Positions 43,397 through 51,826 of a DNA stretch of 64,000 bases are shown here, one piece after another; position 1 is the first letter of the stretch, and each line of letters begins with the position of its first letter. The notes below the pieces were generated by a model. That model was not told the origin of the DNA. It saw only the letters and a program-made list of their open reading frames with translations, and did not search any database. The translations under genes were made by a program, and so were the position numbers. This DNA is from Sporocytophaga sp. (GTDB taxonomy: Bacteria > Bacteroidota > Bacteroidia > Cytophagales > Cytophagaceae). The DNA is taken from positions 112,380 through 176,379 of the forward strand of contig NZ_JAGHZZ010000011.1 of NCBI RefSeq assembly GCF_017745095.1, in the 5' to 3' direction.

Positions 43397-44807
43397 TGGG
43401 CTGTACTTTTTCGTATAGCCCCTCATCTACTTTTTTATAAGCAGCACCTAATGATGGAATCTTTGCAAAAATCTTTTCTGCAAGATTATTCTTATCAATA
43501 ATAAAATCTGGTGAATCCCTTAAAAAGTCCCTGTAAATCCCAGAAATATTTTCGAAGTTATTAAGATTGTCAAACCTTTTTTCGGCCAATTGCCAATCGA
43601 GGTAGGGAGTAGCAAGTGTATTGTTAATATACATCTCAGGAAATTTCCCCAATACCAGTACTTTTTTCCCTTTTATTGCGTCAAATGGACTTTGGAGGGG
43701 TGAAGCTATCATAGAATCGATCTTCCATGTTTTATTGGAAATAGATGTCTTTGATGAAAATATAAAACTTATTCCTAAAATGAAGATGATAATTCCTGCA
43801 AAAAATGATTCGGAAAACACCTTATGCCTGATAAGAGTGAACATGTGAGCAGCAAAAAATGCCAGGGCTGGGACAAATATAAAGGTAGAAGATGGTGCAA
43901 GTTTGTTTGATAAAGCAAGGGAAAATACCCCGAATATTATCCATAGTAACATGGATTTAATAAGATTGTATTGGAAATTAATATAGCGTGAAGAGTTGGC
44001 AATGATGAAAAATGAGAAAAGCATCATTATCGCCGGTGTCAATAAAATTAAAATATAGAGCTGAAGGCTACCGAAAATAGTTTTTTCATAATTAACAAAA
44101 GAAAGCACATAATATGTGACAAATTCGGAAGATCCGTTTTTAAGGAAATAGTAAGTCCAGGCGATCAAAAACGGAAATGCGAAGCCGACAATTAAGAGAA
44201 GAAATTTTCTAAGGTTTAGCACACCAAAAAATAAGTAAGAAAGAAACGCAAAGAAGAAGAAAAGCCCTAGTTGAATACTAAAGAGTGCTGCAATTCCTAT
44301 AAACATTCCCGAATACAGCATATACTCAGCTTTGAGCTCGTTACGGAGCTGTTGGAATATAAGGAATATAGCCATTAGCAAAAAGGTTGTTCCCAGCAAA
44401 GTAGGGAACAAAGTATTAAAGTCGAAGAATAAAGTAGCAAAGAGGAAATAAAACAGGGCAGGTAAAACAGTTCTATCTCTCAGGGCACCAACAGCATTTA
44501 AAATTAAGTTGAAGATAACTCCTTGAAAAATCACAAAGAAAGTCGAGGTAATCCAAAGAGCGGTTTGTGACTTTCCAAAGATTAGATTCAGGAAATAGTA
44601 AACAAAGGTTGCCAATGGTCCAGCAGGATACCAGATATCCCTGTACATCGAAGTCCCGGAATTCAACTTTTCACCTATCGTGAGCCAACTGATTTCACTG
44701 AGAAGCAGAGGACTGCCATTTAAAAGGAATGACATTCTGATAATCAGAAATATAATAACCACAATTCCTAAGCGAAAGGGATCAAAAGTTTTGAAAAATC
44801 TAACCAA
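43380..44807 (-). CDS. Polytopic membrane protein, possibly GT-C glycosyltransferase-like
   Basis: A 475-residue protein with about ten hydrophobic helices up to residue 345, followed by a soluble C-terminal tail of about 125 residues. An early loop, EKLNSGTSMYRDIWYPAGPLA, resembles the acidic first loop of GT-C enzymes (where a D/E residue is catalytic), and the topology fits that superfamily. I do not recognise a specific family, and a dolichol/undecaprenyl-phosphate sugar transferase role is only a suggestion. Confidence 0.65.
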   Translation of the reverse strand: MVRFFKTFDPFRLGIVVIIFLIIRMSFLLNGSPLLLSEISWLTIGEKLNSGTSMYRDIWYPAGPLATFVYYFLNLIFGKSQTALWITSTFFVIFQGVIFNLILNAVGALRDRTVLPALFYFLFATLFFDFNTLFPTLLGTTFLLMAIFLIFQQLRNELKAEYMLYSGMFIGIAALFSIQLGLFFFFAFLSYLFFGVLNLRKFLLLIVGFAFPFLIAWTYYFLKNGSSEFVTYYVLSFVNYEKTIFGSLQLYILILLTPAIMMLFSFFIIANSSRYINFQYNLIKSMLLWIIFGVFSLALSNKLAPSSTFIFVPALAFFAAHMFTLIRHKVFSESFFAGIIIFILGISFIFSSKTSISNKTWKIDSMIASPLQSPFDAIKGKKVLVLGKFPEMYINNTLATPYLDWQLAEKRFDNLNNFENISGIYRDFLRDSPDFIIDKNNLAEKIFAKIPSLGAAYKKVDEGLYEKVQPINSIY

Positions 44808-44946
44808 GGCAAAAGATTATTTGTTAATTTTCGATTAAAACTTGTTAATTAAAACTAAGTTTGAAGTAAATATAACTACTTGTTCATTTAATGGATATAA
44901 TTTTGATAAATTCCATTAAATAAATCATCCTTCATCGATACGGAAA

Positions 44947-45333
44947 ATGGACAGCAAAAGACAACAAAAAGTTTCCAGGTTAATACAAAAAGAAATGGGC
45001 GAACTTTTTCAGAGAGACACCAAAGGAATATTTGGGGGAGCATTTATCACTGTAACACACGTAAAAATCAGCCCGGATCTTGGGGTTGCTTCAATTTATT
45101 TAAGCTTTTTAAAAAGTAATAATCAGAATGCCATTCTTCAGAATATCAGAGAAAATACAAAGCAGGTAAGGAAAATGCTGGGGGAAAAAATAGGAAAACA
45201 GTTGCGAATTGTCCCACAACTAGTTTTTCATATCGACGATACAGTTGAATATGCCGCAAATATAGATAAGATCCTTTCCGGACTTGATATACCTCCTGCG
45301 AAAAAGGAGGATGAAGAAAACGAAGAAGAATAA
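44947..45333 (+). CDS. rbfA: 30S ribosome-binding factor A
   Basis: A 128-residue KH-like protein needed for late 30S subunit maturation and 16S rRNA 5'-end processing. It begins MDSKRQQKVSRLIQKEMGEL and contains the ISPDLGVASIYLSFL strand and the RIVPQLVFHIDDTVEYAANID segment typical of RbfA, with an acidic C-terminal tail. It is 17 bases upstream of the permease gene. Confidence 0.93.
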   Translation: MDSKRQQKVSRLIQKEMGELFQRDTKGIFGGAFITVTHVKISPDLGVASIYLSFLKSNNQNAILQNIRENTKQVRKMLGEKIGKQLRIVPQLVFHIDDTVEYAANIDKILSGLDIPPAKKEDEENEEE

Positions 45334-45350
45334 TTTAAATCTATACAGTT

Positions 45351-46577
45351 TTGAGGGTACCCTTTTTCATTGCAAGGCGCTATTTTTTATTTGGCAGGAA
45401 AATTAATTTTATAAATATAGTTTCTCTGCTTTCCATCCTTGTGGTTGCTTTTGTAACCATGTCTCTGGTGGTGGCATTAAGCGTATTCAATGGATTGGAA
45501 AACCTTATCCGTTCACTTTACAATACTTTTGATCCACAATTGAAGATTTCTGCTGTGAAAGGAAAATCCTTTACAGTTGATCATGATTTTCTGGAAAAGC
45601 TAAAATCTAATGAAGGCATTGCCATCATTACGGAAGTCATAGAAGACAATGTGCTTGTCAAATACAAGGAAGATCAGATGGTAGTGAAAATGAAAGGAGT
45701 TTCGGAAAGTTTTCTGAAGCAAAAGAGATTGGATTCCATGATAGTGGCAGGGCAGCTGAAATTTCATGAGAATGGGAAAGACTATGCTATCATCGGACGT
45801 GGAATTCAATATAATCTGGCGATTTCACTAAACAGTGAGATCAATCCCTTACAGGTATGGTATCCAAAAAATATTAAAGCCGTTGCTTCATTAAGTCCAG
45901 ATAAAGTCTTTAGCAGAGAAAACATAAGGGCCGGAGCAGTCTTCGCCATTGAAAAGCAGTATGACGATAATTATATATTCGTACCACTGGACTTTGCACA
46001 AAGACTTCTGAACTATGGAGACAAGCGTACTTCTTTAGAGATAAAGGTAAAAGATGGCTTTAAGATAAATAAAGTAAGAGATCAATTAAGAGAATTGCTT
46101 GGAGAGGATTTTCTGGTACAGAACAGCGACGAGCAGCATGCCAGCTTGCTTCGGGCTGTTAAAATTGAAAAACTATTTATGTTTTTCACTATATCATTTA
46201 TCCTTGCTGTTGCTTCAATGAATATCTTTTTCTGCCTTACAATGCTTGCCATTAATAAGAAACGCGATGTCGCGATACTTTATTCATTGGGTGCAACACC
46301 AAATATGGTAAGGGCAATTTTCCTTACTGAAGGCGCAATGATTGCATTTACCGGAGCTATTTTAGGACTTGTCCTAGGAATTGGTCTGTGTCTTGCGCAG
46401 CAGCATTATGGAATGGTTTCTATGGGTATGGAAACGTCGCTTGTGGATGCATATCCCGTCAAAATGGAACTCACCGATTTTATAAGTACTGGTATTACAA
46501 TTATTGTGATTACCTTTTTAGCCTCTGTAAGACCCGCAACCAGAGCCATTCAGGTTAGCATAAGGGAAAATATTTAA
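45351..46577 (+). CDS. LolC/LolE-like FtsX-family permease
   Basis: A 408-residue inner-membrane protein with one N-terminal membrane helix, a large periplasmic MacB-type domain, and three C-terminal helices (about 275-400). The start (PFFIARRYFLFGRKINFINIVSLLSIL) and ALSVFNGLENLI are typical of the Bacteroidota lipoprotein-releasing permease. The only start fitting this conserved N-terminus is a TTG at 45351. The ATPase LolD is not adjacent. The position directly after rbfA is common in Bacteroidota, as far as I recall. Confidence 0.88.
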   Translation: MRVPFFIARRYFLFGRKINFINIVSLLSILVVAFVTMSLVVALSVFNGLENLIRSLYNTFDPQLKISAVKGKSFTVDHDFLEKLKSNEGIAIITEVIEDNVLVKYKEDQMVVKMKGVSESFLKQKRLDSMIVAGQLKFHENGKDYAIIGRGIQYNLAISLNSEINPLQVWYPKNIKAVASLSPDKVFSRENIRAGAVFAIEKQYDDNYIFVPLDFAQRLLNYGDKRTSLEIKVKDGFKINKVRDQLRELLGEDFLVQNSDEQHASLLRAVKIEKLFMFFTISFILAVASMNIFFCLTMLAINKKRDVAILYSLGATPNMVRAIFLTEGAMIAFTGAILGLVLGIGLCLAQQHYGMVSMGMETSLVDAYPVKMELTDFISTGITIIVITFLASVRPATRAIQVSIRENI

Positions 46578-46671
46578 GAATCAGGACGATTCAGCTTTGT
46601 GTATAATTATCTTCTCTTTTTCATTTCTTATAAAACTGAATTTAGTATATTGTATACTTGTTTAATCCGAA

Positions 46672-49611
46672 ATGAAAGTCTCAACTGCCGAACCGTTCCA
46701 AATAATCTATTCATTGTTTGAGCATGAATACCTTGGGTATCTTTTTGAATCTTATGTGGTTCAATTGGATGCTAATGGAAGACTTACGTTCAAACATCAG
46801 AATATTTCTTCAAAGAATGCAGAAGAGTTTTCAGTGGGTTTAAATGAAATAGATTTTAAACTGATACATCTTACGGACAGCATTCAACAGGATGCAATTC
46901 TTAAGAAGTTCTACAATAAAAAAGTTACCCCGGCAGAGTTTTTTCTTAAAGTATATAATAAAGACAAGGGAGATGCCCTGCTTCAGGAGGCCATAGGAGA
47001 TTATATTGAACACAGAAAGGCTGAAATCCTAGAGCTGCTTCATGATAAAATGGTCTTCGAAATGGGCAATGACGGAGAGCCAACCTGGAAGCGTATTCAT
47101 CTAGCTCCTGAAAAAGCTTCAGTATTGTTTCATTTCATGAGGAATGAAGACAATACACACTATTTCCCCACAATTAAATACGAAGGAGAAAAAGTAGAAT
47201 TCCAGTATAAGAATGCCATCATCATCTGTAACTCACCCGCATGGTTACTGGTAGGAGATAAAGTCTACAGCTTTAAAAAAGATGTAGACGGCAATAAGCT
47301 AAAACCTTTCCTTAACAAGAAATTCATAGTGGTTCCAAGGAAAATGGAGGATACTTACTATGAGAAATTTGTAACACCACTTATTGCAACTTTTGATGTT
47401 CATGCTAAGGGCTTTCAGATCTTTGCAGAAGATTATGAGCCTAAACCTGTTATTACATTTACAGAACTTGCAACTGCAGGCAAGAGTCTAAATCTATTCA
47501 GCGCAGGCTCTGGTGATGTAGAGGTACAGGAAGCAGATGATTGTAAAATTGTATTTAACCTTGCTTTCCAGTATGGCAACTTTACATTCAATTCGGATGT
47601 CAATGGAAGCAATTATGTGAAAATGGAAAAGACCAAAGACTCTTATGTTTTTCATAAGGTGAAAAGGTCTATGGATTGGGAAAAGTCAATTCTTGTTGAA
47701 CTCAGAGATCTTGGTCTTGAGCTAAAAAATGGCAAGCTTATGCTTGAAAGATTTGAAGCTTTTGCATGGATGAATCGCTACAGAGATGAACTGGTAGCTA
47801 AAAACTTTGTTGTTCGGCAGAATGTAAAAGATAACAAGAGGTACTTTGTTGGAGAAACTTCTATCAATCTAGAAGTTAAAGAAAACCAAGACTGGTTTGA
47901 TATACACGTTACTGTAAAATTCGGGGATTTCGAAATTCCTTTCCTAAAACTTCGTAATTACATTCTTAGAAAGAAAAAGGAGTTTGCACTTCCTAATGGC
48001 GAAATAGCAGTCATTCCTGAAGAATGGTTTACGCAATACGCAGAGTTGTTTGCTTTCATGGAAGATCCGAATGATGAAAATGATCTTAAGTTAAAGAAAC
48101 ATCACCTAGCACTTGTTCAAGAGTTGCATAGTGGAAATCTGGCGAAGGTTACCATCAGTCAGAAGCTTGAAAAGCTTAAGGAGTTCGAAGAAATAGAAGA
48201 TCATCCGATTCCTGAAGGGTTTCTTGGCGAGCTAAGACCTTATCAGAAGGCAGGCTACAATTGGATGCAATTCCTTTATAAGTATAAGTTCGGTGGCTGC
48301 CTTGCTGACGACATGGGTCTTGGAAAGACGGTACAAACACTGGCCTTTCTTCAGTCATTAAAGGAAAATGGTGCAACAAGTGCAACACTGCTTATAATGC
48401 CAACATCCTTGTTGTATAACTGGGAAATGGAAGCACGTAAGTTTACTCCTTCCTTGAGAATATTGAACTATACAGGAACAGGAAGAGATAAGAATGTTGA
48501 GCAGTTTGAATCTTATGATCTTGTTCTTTCTTCCTATGGAACAGTTAGGATAGATATAGAGCATCTGAAAAATTACTATTTTAACTACATCATACTTGAT
48601 GAATCGCAGGCTATCAAAAACCCAGATAGCAATATTGCGAAAGCCGTTCGTGATCTTAAGTCTACTCACAGATTAATTCTTACTGGTACTCCTATTGAGA
48701 ATAGTACAATGGACCTTTGGTCACAGATTAGCTTTGCTAATCCAGGATTATTAGGAAGTCAATCTTTCTTTAGAAATGAATTCCTTAATCCAATCGAGAA
48801 GAAAAGAGATGATGTAAAGATTAAAAGGCTATACTCTATCATCAAGCCGTTTATCCTTAGAAGACAAAAGTCTCAGGTAGCAAAAGACCTTCCAGAAAAA
48901 ATCGAGAATGTTAAGTTCTGCCGCATGACAGCTACTCAGGAGGCTGAATATGAAAAGGTAAAATCAAGCTACAGGAACATGATCCTGGAATCTATAGAAG
49001 AAAAGGGCGTAGGAAACTCTCAGTTCCTCTTACTTCAAGGTCTTACAAAATTAAGGCAACTTGCGAACCATCCTTTGATGGTGGATGAGAACTATGAAGG
49101 AGATTCAGGTAAGATGGAAGATGTGCTGTATATGCTTGAAAACGCCATCAGCAAGAATCACAAGATACTTATATTTAGTCAGTTCGTTAAGCATCTTAGC
49201 ATCCTCAGAACATACCTTGATGAAAAGAAAGTAACTTACGCTTATCTTGATGGTTCAACCAAAGATAGAAAGGCACAGGTCGATTACTTTCAGGACAATG
49301 AAGAGGTGAGAGTATTCCTGATAAGCTTGAAAGCCGGAGGAGTTGGTCTTAACCTTACTGCTGCAGACTATGTCTTTATTCTCGATCCATGGTGGAATCC
49401 TGCAATCGAAGCTCAGGCAATAGACAGAGCTTACAGAATAGGTCAAAAGAATAAAGTATTTACCTATAAATTTATTTCTCAGAATACAGTAGAAGAAAAA
49501 ATTCTTAACCTTCAGAAGAATAAGTTAAAGCTAGCTGAGGAGCTTATCACAACTGAAGAAAGCTTTGTGAAGAATCTGTCCAGAGAAGATATCCAGTCAA
49601 TTTTTGATTAG
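46672..49611 (+). CDS. SNF2-family DEAD/DEAH-like helicase
   Basis: A 979-residue protein. Residues about 1-520 are a poorly conserved N-terminal region without a recognisable domain. The SNF2 ATPase core follows: LRPYQKAGYNWMQFL, motif I DDMGLGKT near 547, motif II DESQ near 643, motif III LTGTPIEN, then the helicase C-terminal half with FSQFVKHL, LDGSTKDRKAQV, LKAGGVGLNLTAADYV and DRAYRIGQ. The normal DEAH box is DESQ here, as in the bacterial RapA/HepA-like group. It probably remodels protein-DNA complexes. The stop is followed by low-complexity repeats. Confidence 0.9.
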   Translation: MKVSTAEPFQIIYSLFEHEYLGYLFESYVVQLDANGRLTFKHQNISSKNAEEFSVGLNEIDFKLIHLTDSIQQDAILKKFYNKKVTPAEFFLKVYNKDKGDALLQEAIGDYIEHRKAEILELLHDKMVFEMGNDGEPTWKRIHLAPEKASVLFHFMRNEDNTHYFPTIKYEGEKVEFQYKNAIIICNSPAWLLVGDKVYSFKKDVDGNKLKPFLNKKFIVVPRKMEDTYYEKFVTPLIATFDVHAKGFQIFAEDYEPKPVITFTELATAGKSLNLFSAGSGDVEVQEADDCKIVFNLAFQYGNFTFNSDVNGSNYVKMEKTKDSYVFHKVKRSMDWEKSILVELRDLGLELKNGKLMLERFEAFAWMNRYRDELVAKNFVVRQNVKDNKRYFVGETSINLEVKENQDWFDIHVTVKFGDFEIPFLKLRNYILRKKKEFALPNGEIAVIPEEWFTQYAELFAFMEDPNDENDLKLKKHHLALVQELHSGNLAKVTISQKLEKLKEFEEIEDHPIPEGFLGELRPYQKAGYNWMQFLYKYKFGGCLADDMGLGKTVQTLAFLQSLKENGATSATLLIMPTSLLYNWEMEARKFTPSLRILNYTGTGRDKNVEQFESYDLVLSSYGTVRIDIEHLKNYYFNYIILDESQAIKNPDSNIAKAVRDLKSTHRLILTGTPIENSTMDLWSQISFANPGLLGSQSFFRNEFLNPIEKKRDDVKIKRLYSIIKPFILRRQKSQVAKDLPEKIENVKFCRMTATQEAEYEKVKSSYRNMILESIEEKGVGNSQFLLLQGLTKLRQLANHPLMVDENYEGDSGKMEDVLYMLENAISKNHKILIFSQFVKHLSILRTYLDEKKVTYAYLDGSTKDRKAQVDYFQDNEEVRVFLISLKAGGVGLNLTAADYVFILDPWWNPAIEAQAIDRAYRIGQKNKVFTYKFISQNTVEEKILNLQKNKLKLAEELITTEESFVKNLSREDIQSIFD

Positions 49612-49614
49612 TAG

Positions 49615-49815
49615 AAGTTTAAAGCCTAAAGCTAAAAGCACAAAGCGAAAAGTTAAATCCCACGTAGAGAGGCTACAGCTGGCGTTCCCTTTCTATAAGG
49701 CAGTCATTTAATTAAAGCTTAGTAACATTTAACTCCAAGAGATTAAGTCATCTTATAAGTCAAGATTTAGCTTTTTTACTTTAAACTTTCAGCTTTTAGC
49801 GTTAAGCTTTCCGCT
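49615..49815. repeat. Pair of inverted AAGCTAAAAGC-type low-complexity repeats
   Basis: Right after the helicase stop, 49615-49655 is built from short units such as TTTAAAGCCTAAAGC, TAAAAGC and AAAGCGAAAAG. An inverted relative of it occupies about 49770-49815 (TTTAAACTTTCAGCTTTTAGC, GTTAAGC), and overlaps the last codons of the methyltransferase gene. The repeats could fold into a long imperfect hairpin between converging genes. Confidence 0.5.
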
Positions 49816-50551
49816 TACAAAGATATATCAGGTCATTTTCCCCCAATCCATATTTAGCAGAAGCTAAATTCCCCACTTCTTTGCCCAGATCTATTATTGA
49901 CACCTCAAATCCGCCTGTTTTAAGTCTTTCAGGGAAGTCTTTTCCGTGCTTCCTGAAGATCTCCTGGTTCTCGGTATTCTGCATTCCAGAAGCCTCAAAA
50001 GTGGTTGAAAGATCGTCATAGATTTTTGTCATAATGATAACAGATCCATCAGGCTTTACTACTCTTCTTAATTCAGATAAAGCTTTAGGTTCATCAGGAA
50101 CATGCCCCAATACATGGCTGCAGATTATGACATCAAAATGGTTGTCAGGATAATTAATTGATTGTATGTCTATCTGTTGCATGGCAAGCTCAGGATTGAT
50201 ATCTCCTGAGATGTAGCTGAGATTTTTCATTTTGCGGAATATTTGTTCCAGTTTGTTTTCCGGAGCAAAATGAAGTACAGTTAGTTTATCGTAAAAGAAA
50301 TTTGTTCTATCTCTCAGATAAAGGTATAAAACCCTGTTGCGCTCGAGAGTATTACAGGATGGGCATGCTGCATTTTGCCTTTTTACGATTCCGTATGGAA
50401 GAAACAGTGTAAAGCTTTTATTGCAGCAGACGCATGTTACGTTCGATCCTGAATAAAAGAAACCTCTTATAAAGAATCTTATATGGTGAAGTTTTATCCG
50501 GGTTTTTTCGGAAAGGATGGATTTATATATCTTCTTAATTATTTGAAGCAT
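49802..50551 (-). CDS. Class I methyltransferase with N-terminal zinc-binding motif
   Basis: A 249-residue protein. Four cysteines near residues 40-80 (CVCC, then CPSC) suggest a small zinc site. A methyltransferase domain of the Methyltransf_11 type follows: FAPENKLEQIF, then YISGDINP, the IDIQSINYPDNHFDVIICSHVL strand and HVPDEPKALSELRRVVKPDGSVIIM. Substrate unknown; similar proteins occur in cell-surface glycan loci, but no such genes are nearby. It marks the left border of the accessory region. Confidence 0.8.
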   Translation of the reverse strand: MLQIIKKIYKSILSEKTRIKLHHIRFFIRGFFYSGSNVTCVCCNKSFTLFLPYGIVKRQNAACPSCNTLERNRVLYLYLRDRTNFFYDKLTVLHFAPENKLEQIFRKMKNLSYISGDINPELAMQQIDIQSINYPDNHFDVIICSHVLGHVPDEPKALSELRRVVKPDGSVIIMTKIYDDLSTTFEASGMQNTENQEIFRKHGKDFPERLKTGGFEVSIIDLGKEVGNLASAKYGLGENDLIYLCKRKA

Positions 50552-51138
50552 TGATAAAGGGCAAGAATTGAATCGTTAAGATAAAGGATAGTTTATCAAA
50601 AACGAAGCGATCTAAGTTTGGGGCTTAAATTTTAGTGATGATCTGACTTAGTTCAGGTTTCTAAGAATGTCTTAAAATCCGACTCGCTCTTATAGCATTT
50701 TTTTTTATAGTGATACCAAGCCCACGGTTGTGGTTCACCCGGTACTTTTAATTTCTTTAAATTAAGTAGAATTGCATTTAGAAATTAAACAACCGGGATT
50801 AAGCATAAAAAATTCATTACTGTTAATCAACTCATTAAACCTACGGTTCAACTGATTGAATATAGTGACTACAGAAATTTTCAATTTGCTAATGCTTATT
50901 TTGGGATTAAGTCTGTTTATACAGCTAGTTAGTTATAGTCTATAACATCTGCTATAAGGAGGTTAATTTGAATTTCAAATTTTTATTATAAAGGAGGAAA
51001 AACTTTAAAGGGTGGGTTGAAGTGATTAGGGTTTTACAATAGTGTCTTATATATCTTTACTTTGTTCAATATAGTGAGAGCAGAATAATCAAACATATTA
51101 CTAATAAATTGTAATACATTATTGGTTAGTGGATATGG

Positions 51139-51202
51139 TCCATTTGACTTCTGCTTAATAGAAAGCAAGTCTCTTTACCTTTCGGATTAGAATGTAGATA
51201 AT
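51139..51202 (+). repeat. Left copy of RHS-flanking 64-bp repeat
   Basis: About 64 bases (beginning TCCATTTGACTTCTGC, containing AGCAAGTCTCTT and ending AGATAAT) align with 63120-63183 at my estimate of roughly 70-75 percent identity with small gaps. It is the degenerate copy: the internal GCAAGT...ACTTGC inverted repeat of the right copy is lost. It is followed by a terminator. Confidence 0.5.
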
Positions 51203-51230
51203 AGTACATTGACCAATAAACTTACTGAAT

Positions 51231-51257
51231 AGCCAGCGATTGTAGCTGGCTTTTTTT
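51231..51257 (+). terminator. Orphan rho-independent terminator
   Basis: A 7-bp stem (AGCCAGC at 51231-51237 with GCTGGCT at 51245-51251) with a 7-base loop, followed by a T-run. No intact gene lies directly upstream; it may be left from a lost gene. Confidence 0.75.
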
Positions 51258-51632
51258 GTTTGGAGAATACTAAAATAAGCAGTTATAAAGGATAACACTA
51301 TTCCTACTTTTGATAAATACTACAAAGGAGAATATTATTGGTATTATAAACTTTTCTTAATGACAAGTCTTAGAAATAAAATCATGGTTTAGTTATTTTT
51401 GGAATTCAAATGTTGTTTCTATTATAATTAAAAAATAGAAGTGAAAGTCTGAATACTTAAATGTTGAAGTGGAATACAAATATTAACAATGAATAGTATA
51501 AATCTCAATGCCAGCAAATACCTATTTTTATTTCTGATTTTTAGATAGCTATTGTCAAAAAGAAGGTTATAATGGAATTTTTGGTACAGGAGGAGGTTTA
51601 AATTTAATGTTAACCTCCTGAAGTATTTTTAA

Positions 51633-51728
51633 ATAAGCCTGTTTATCCTCCTTTCAACAACTAATGAAGATGAAGGTGTGACCACGGTTTCTGACCCCGA
51701 TGGGAACCTTCTTTATTTATACGGATAG
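51633..51728 (+). pseudogene. Possible C-terminal remnant of a VOC/glyoxalase-like gene
   Basis: The frame ending at the TAG at 51728 reads NEDEGVTTVSDPDGNLLYLY before the last glycine, very like the end of a vicinal-oxygen-chelate (glyoxalase/bleomycin-resistance) protein, where SDPDGNL is a familiar strand. The frame is closed by a stop only 32 codons upstream, so at best a fragment remains. Similarity is by eye only. Confidence 0.3.
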
Positions 51729-51749
51729 AAAAAAAATATTGCATTCATT

Positions 51750-51804
51750 AAAAATTCCCCAAAATGCGTCAACCTGTTACTTGTGTTGCATTTTCGGGAT
51801 TTTA
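51750..51804 (+). promoter_or_regulatory. Hairpin immediately upstream of the RHS locus
   Basis: AAAATTCCCCAAAATGC (51751-51767) and GCATTTTCGGGATTTT (51788-51803) form an approximately 16-bp imperfect stem around a 20-base loop, ending 23 bases before the ATG of the 1398-residue gene. It may be a terminator insulating the locus from upstream transcription or a 5'-leader structure controlling it. Confidence 0.55.
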
Positions 51805-51826
51805 GAACTTATCAAATGTAGATAAT

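Larger units (their letters stand above)
50552..51826. other. Long non-coding stretch before the RHS locus
   Basis: These 1275 bases contain no intact gene. I see two strong Shine-Dalgarno-like motifs (50959-50965 AAGGAGG and 50993-50998) with only a six- to eight-codon reading frame after the first, one terminator at 51231, a hairpin at 51593-51619 (AGGAGGTT with AACCTCCT), a possible C-terminal gene remnant at 51633-51728, and a hairpin just before the next gene. The region looks like degraded former accessory DNA. Confidence 0.6.

Noticed and set aside
50959..50998. Possible leader peptide with strong Shine-Dalgarno motifs
   Set aside because: The frame is only about seven codons, and no gene or attenuator-like structure follows at a suitable distance.
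51279..51393. Short plus-strand frame reading DKYYKGEYYWYYK in the non-coding stretch before the RHS locus
   Set aside because: Only about 35 codons, no start or ribosome-binding site, aromatic-rich composition expected by chance from AT-rich DNA.
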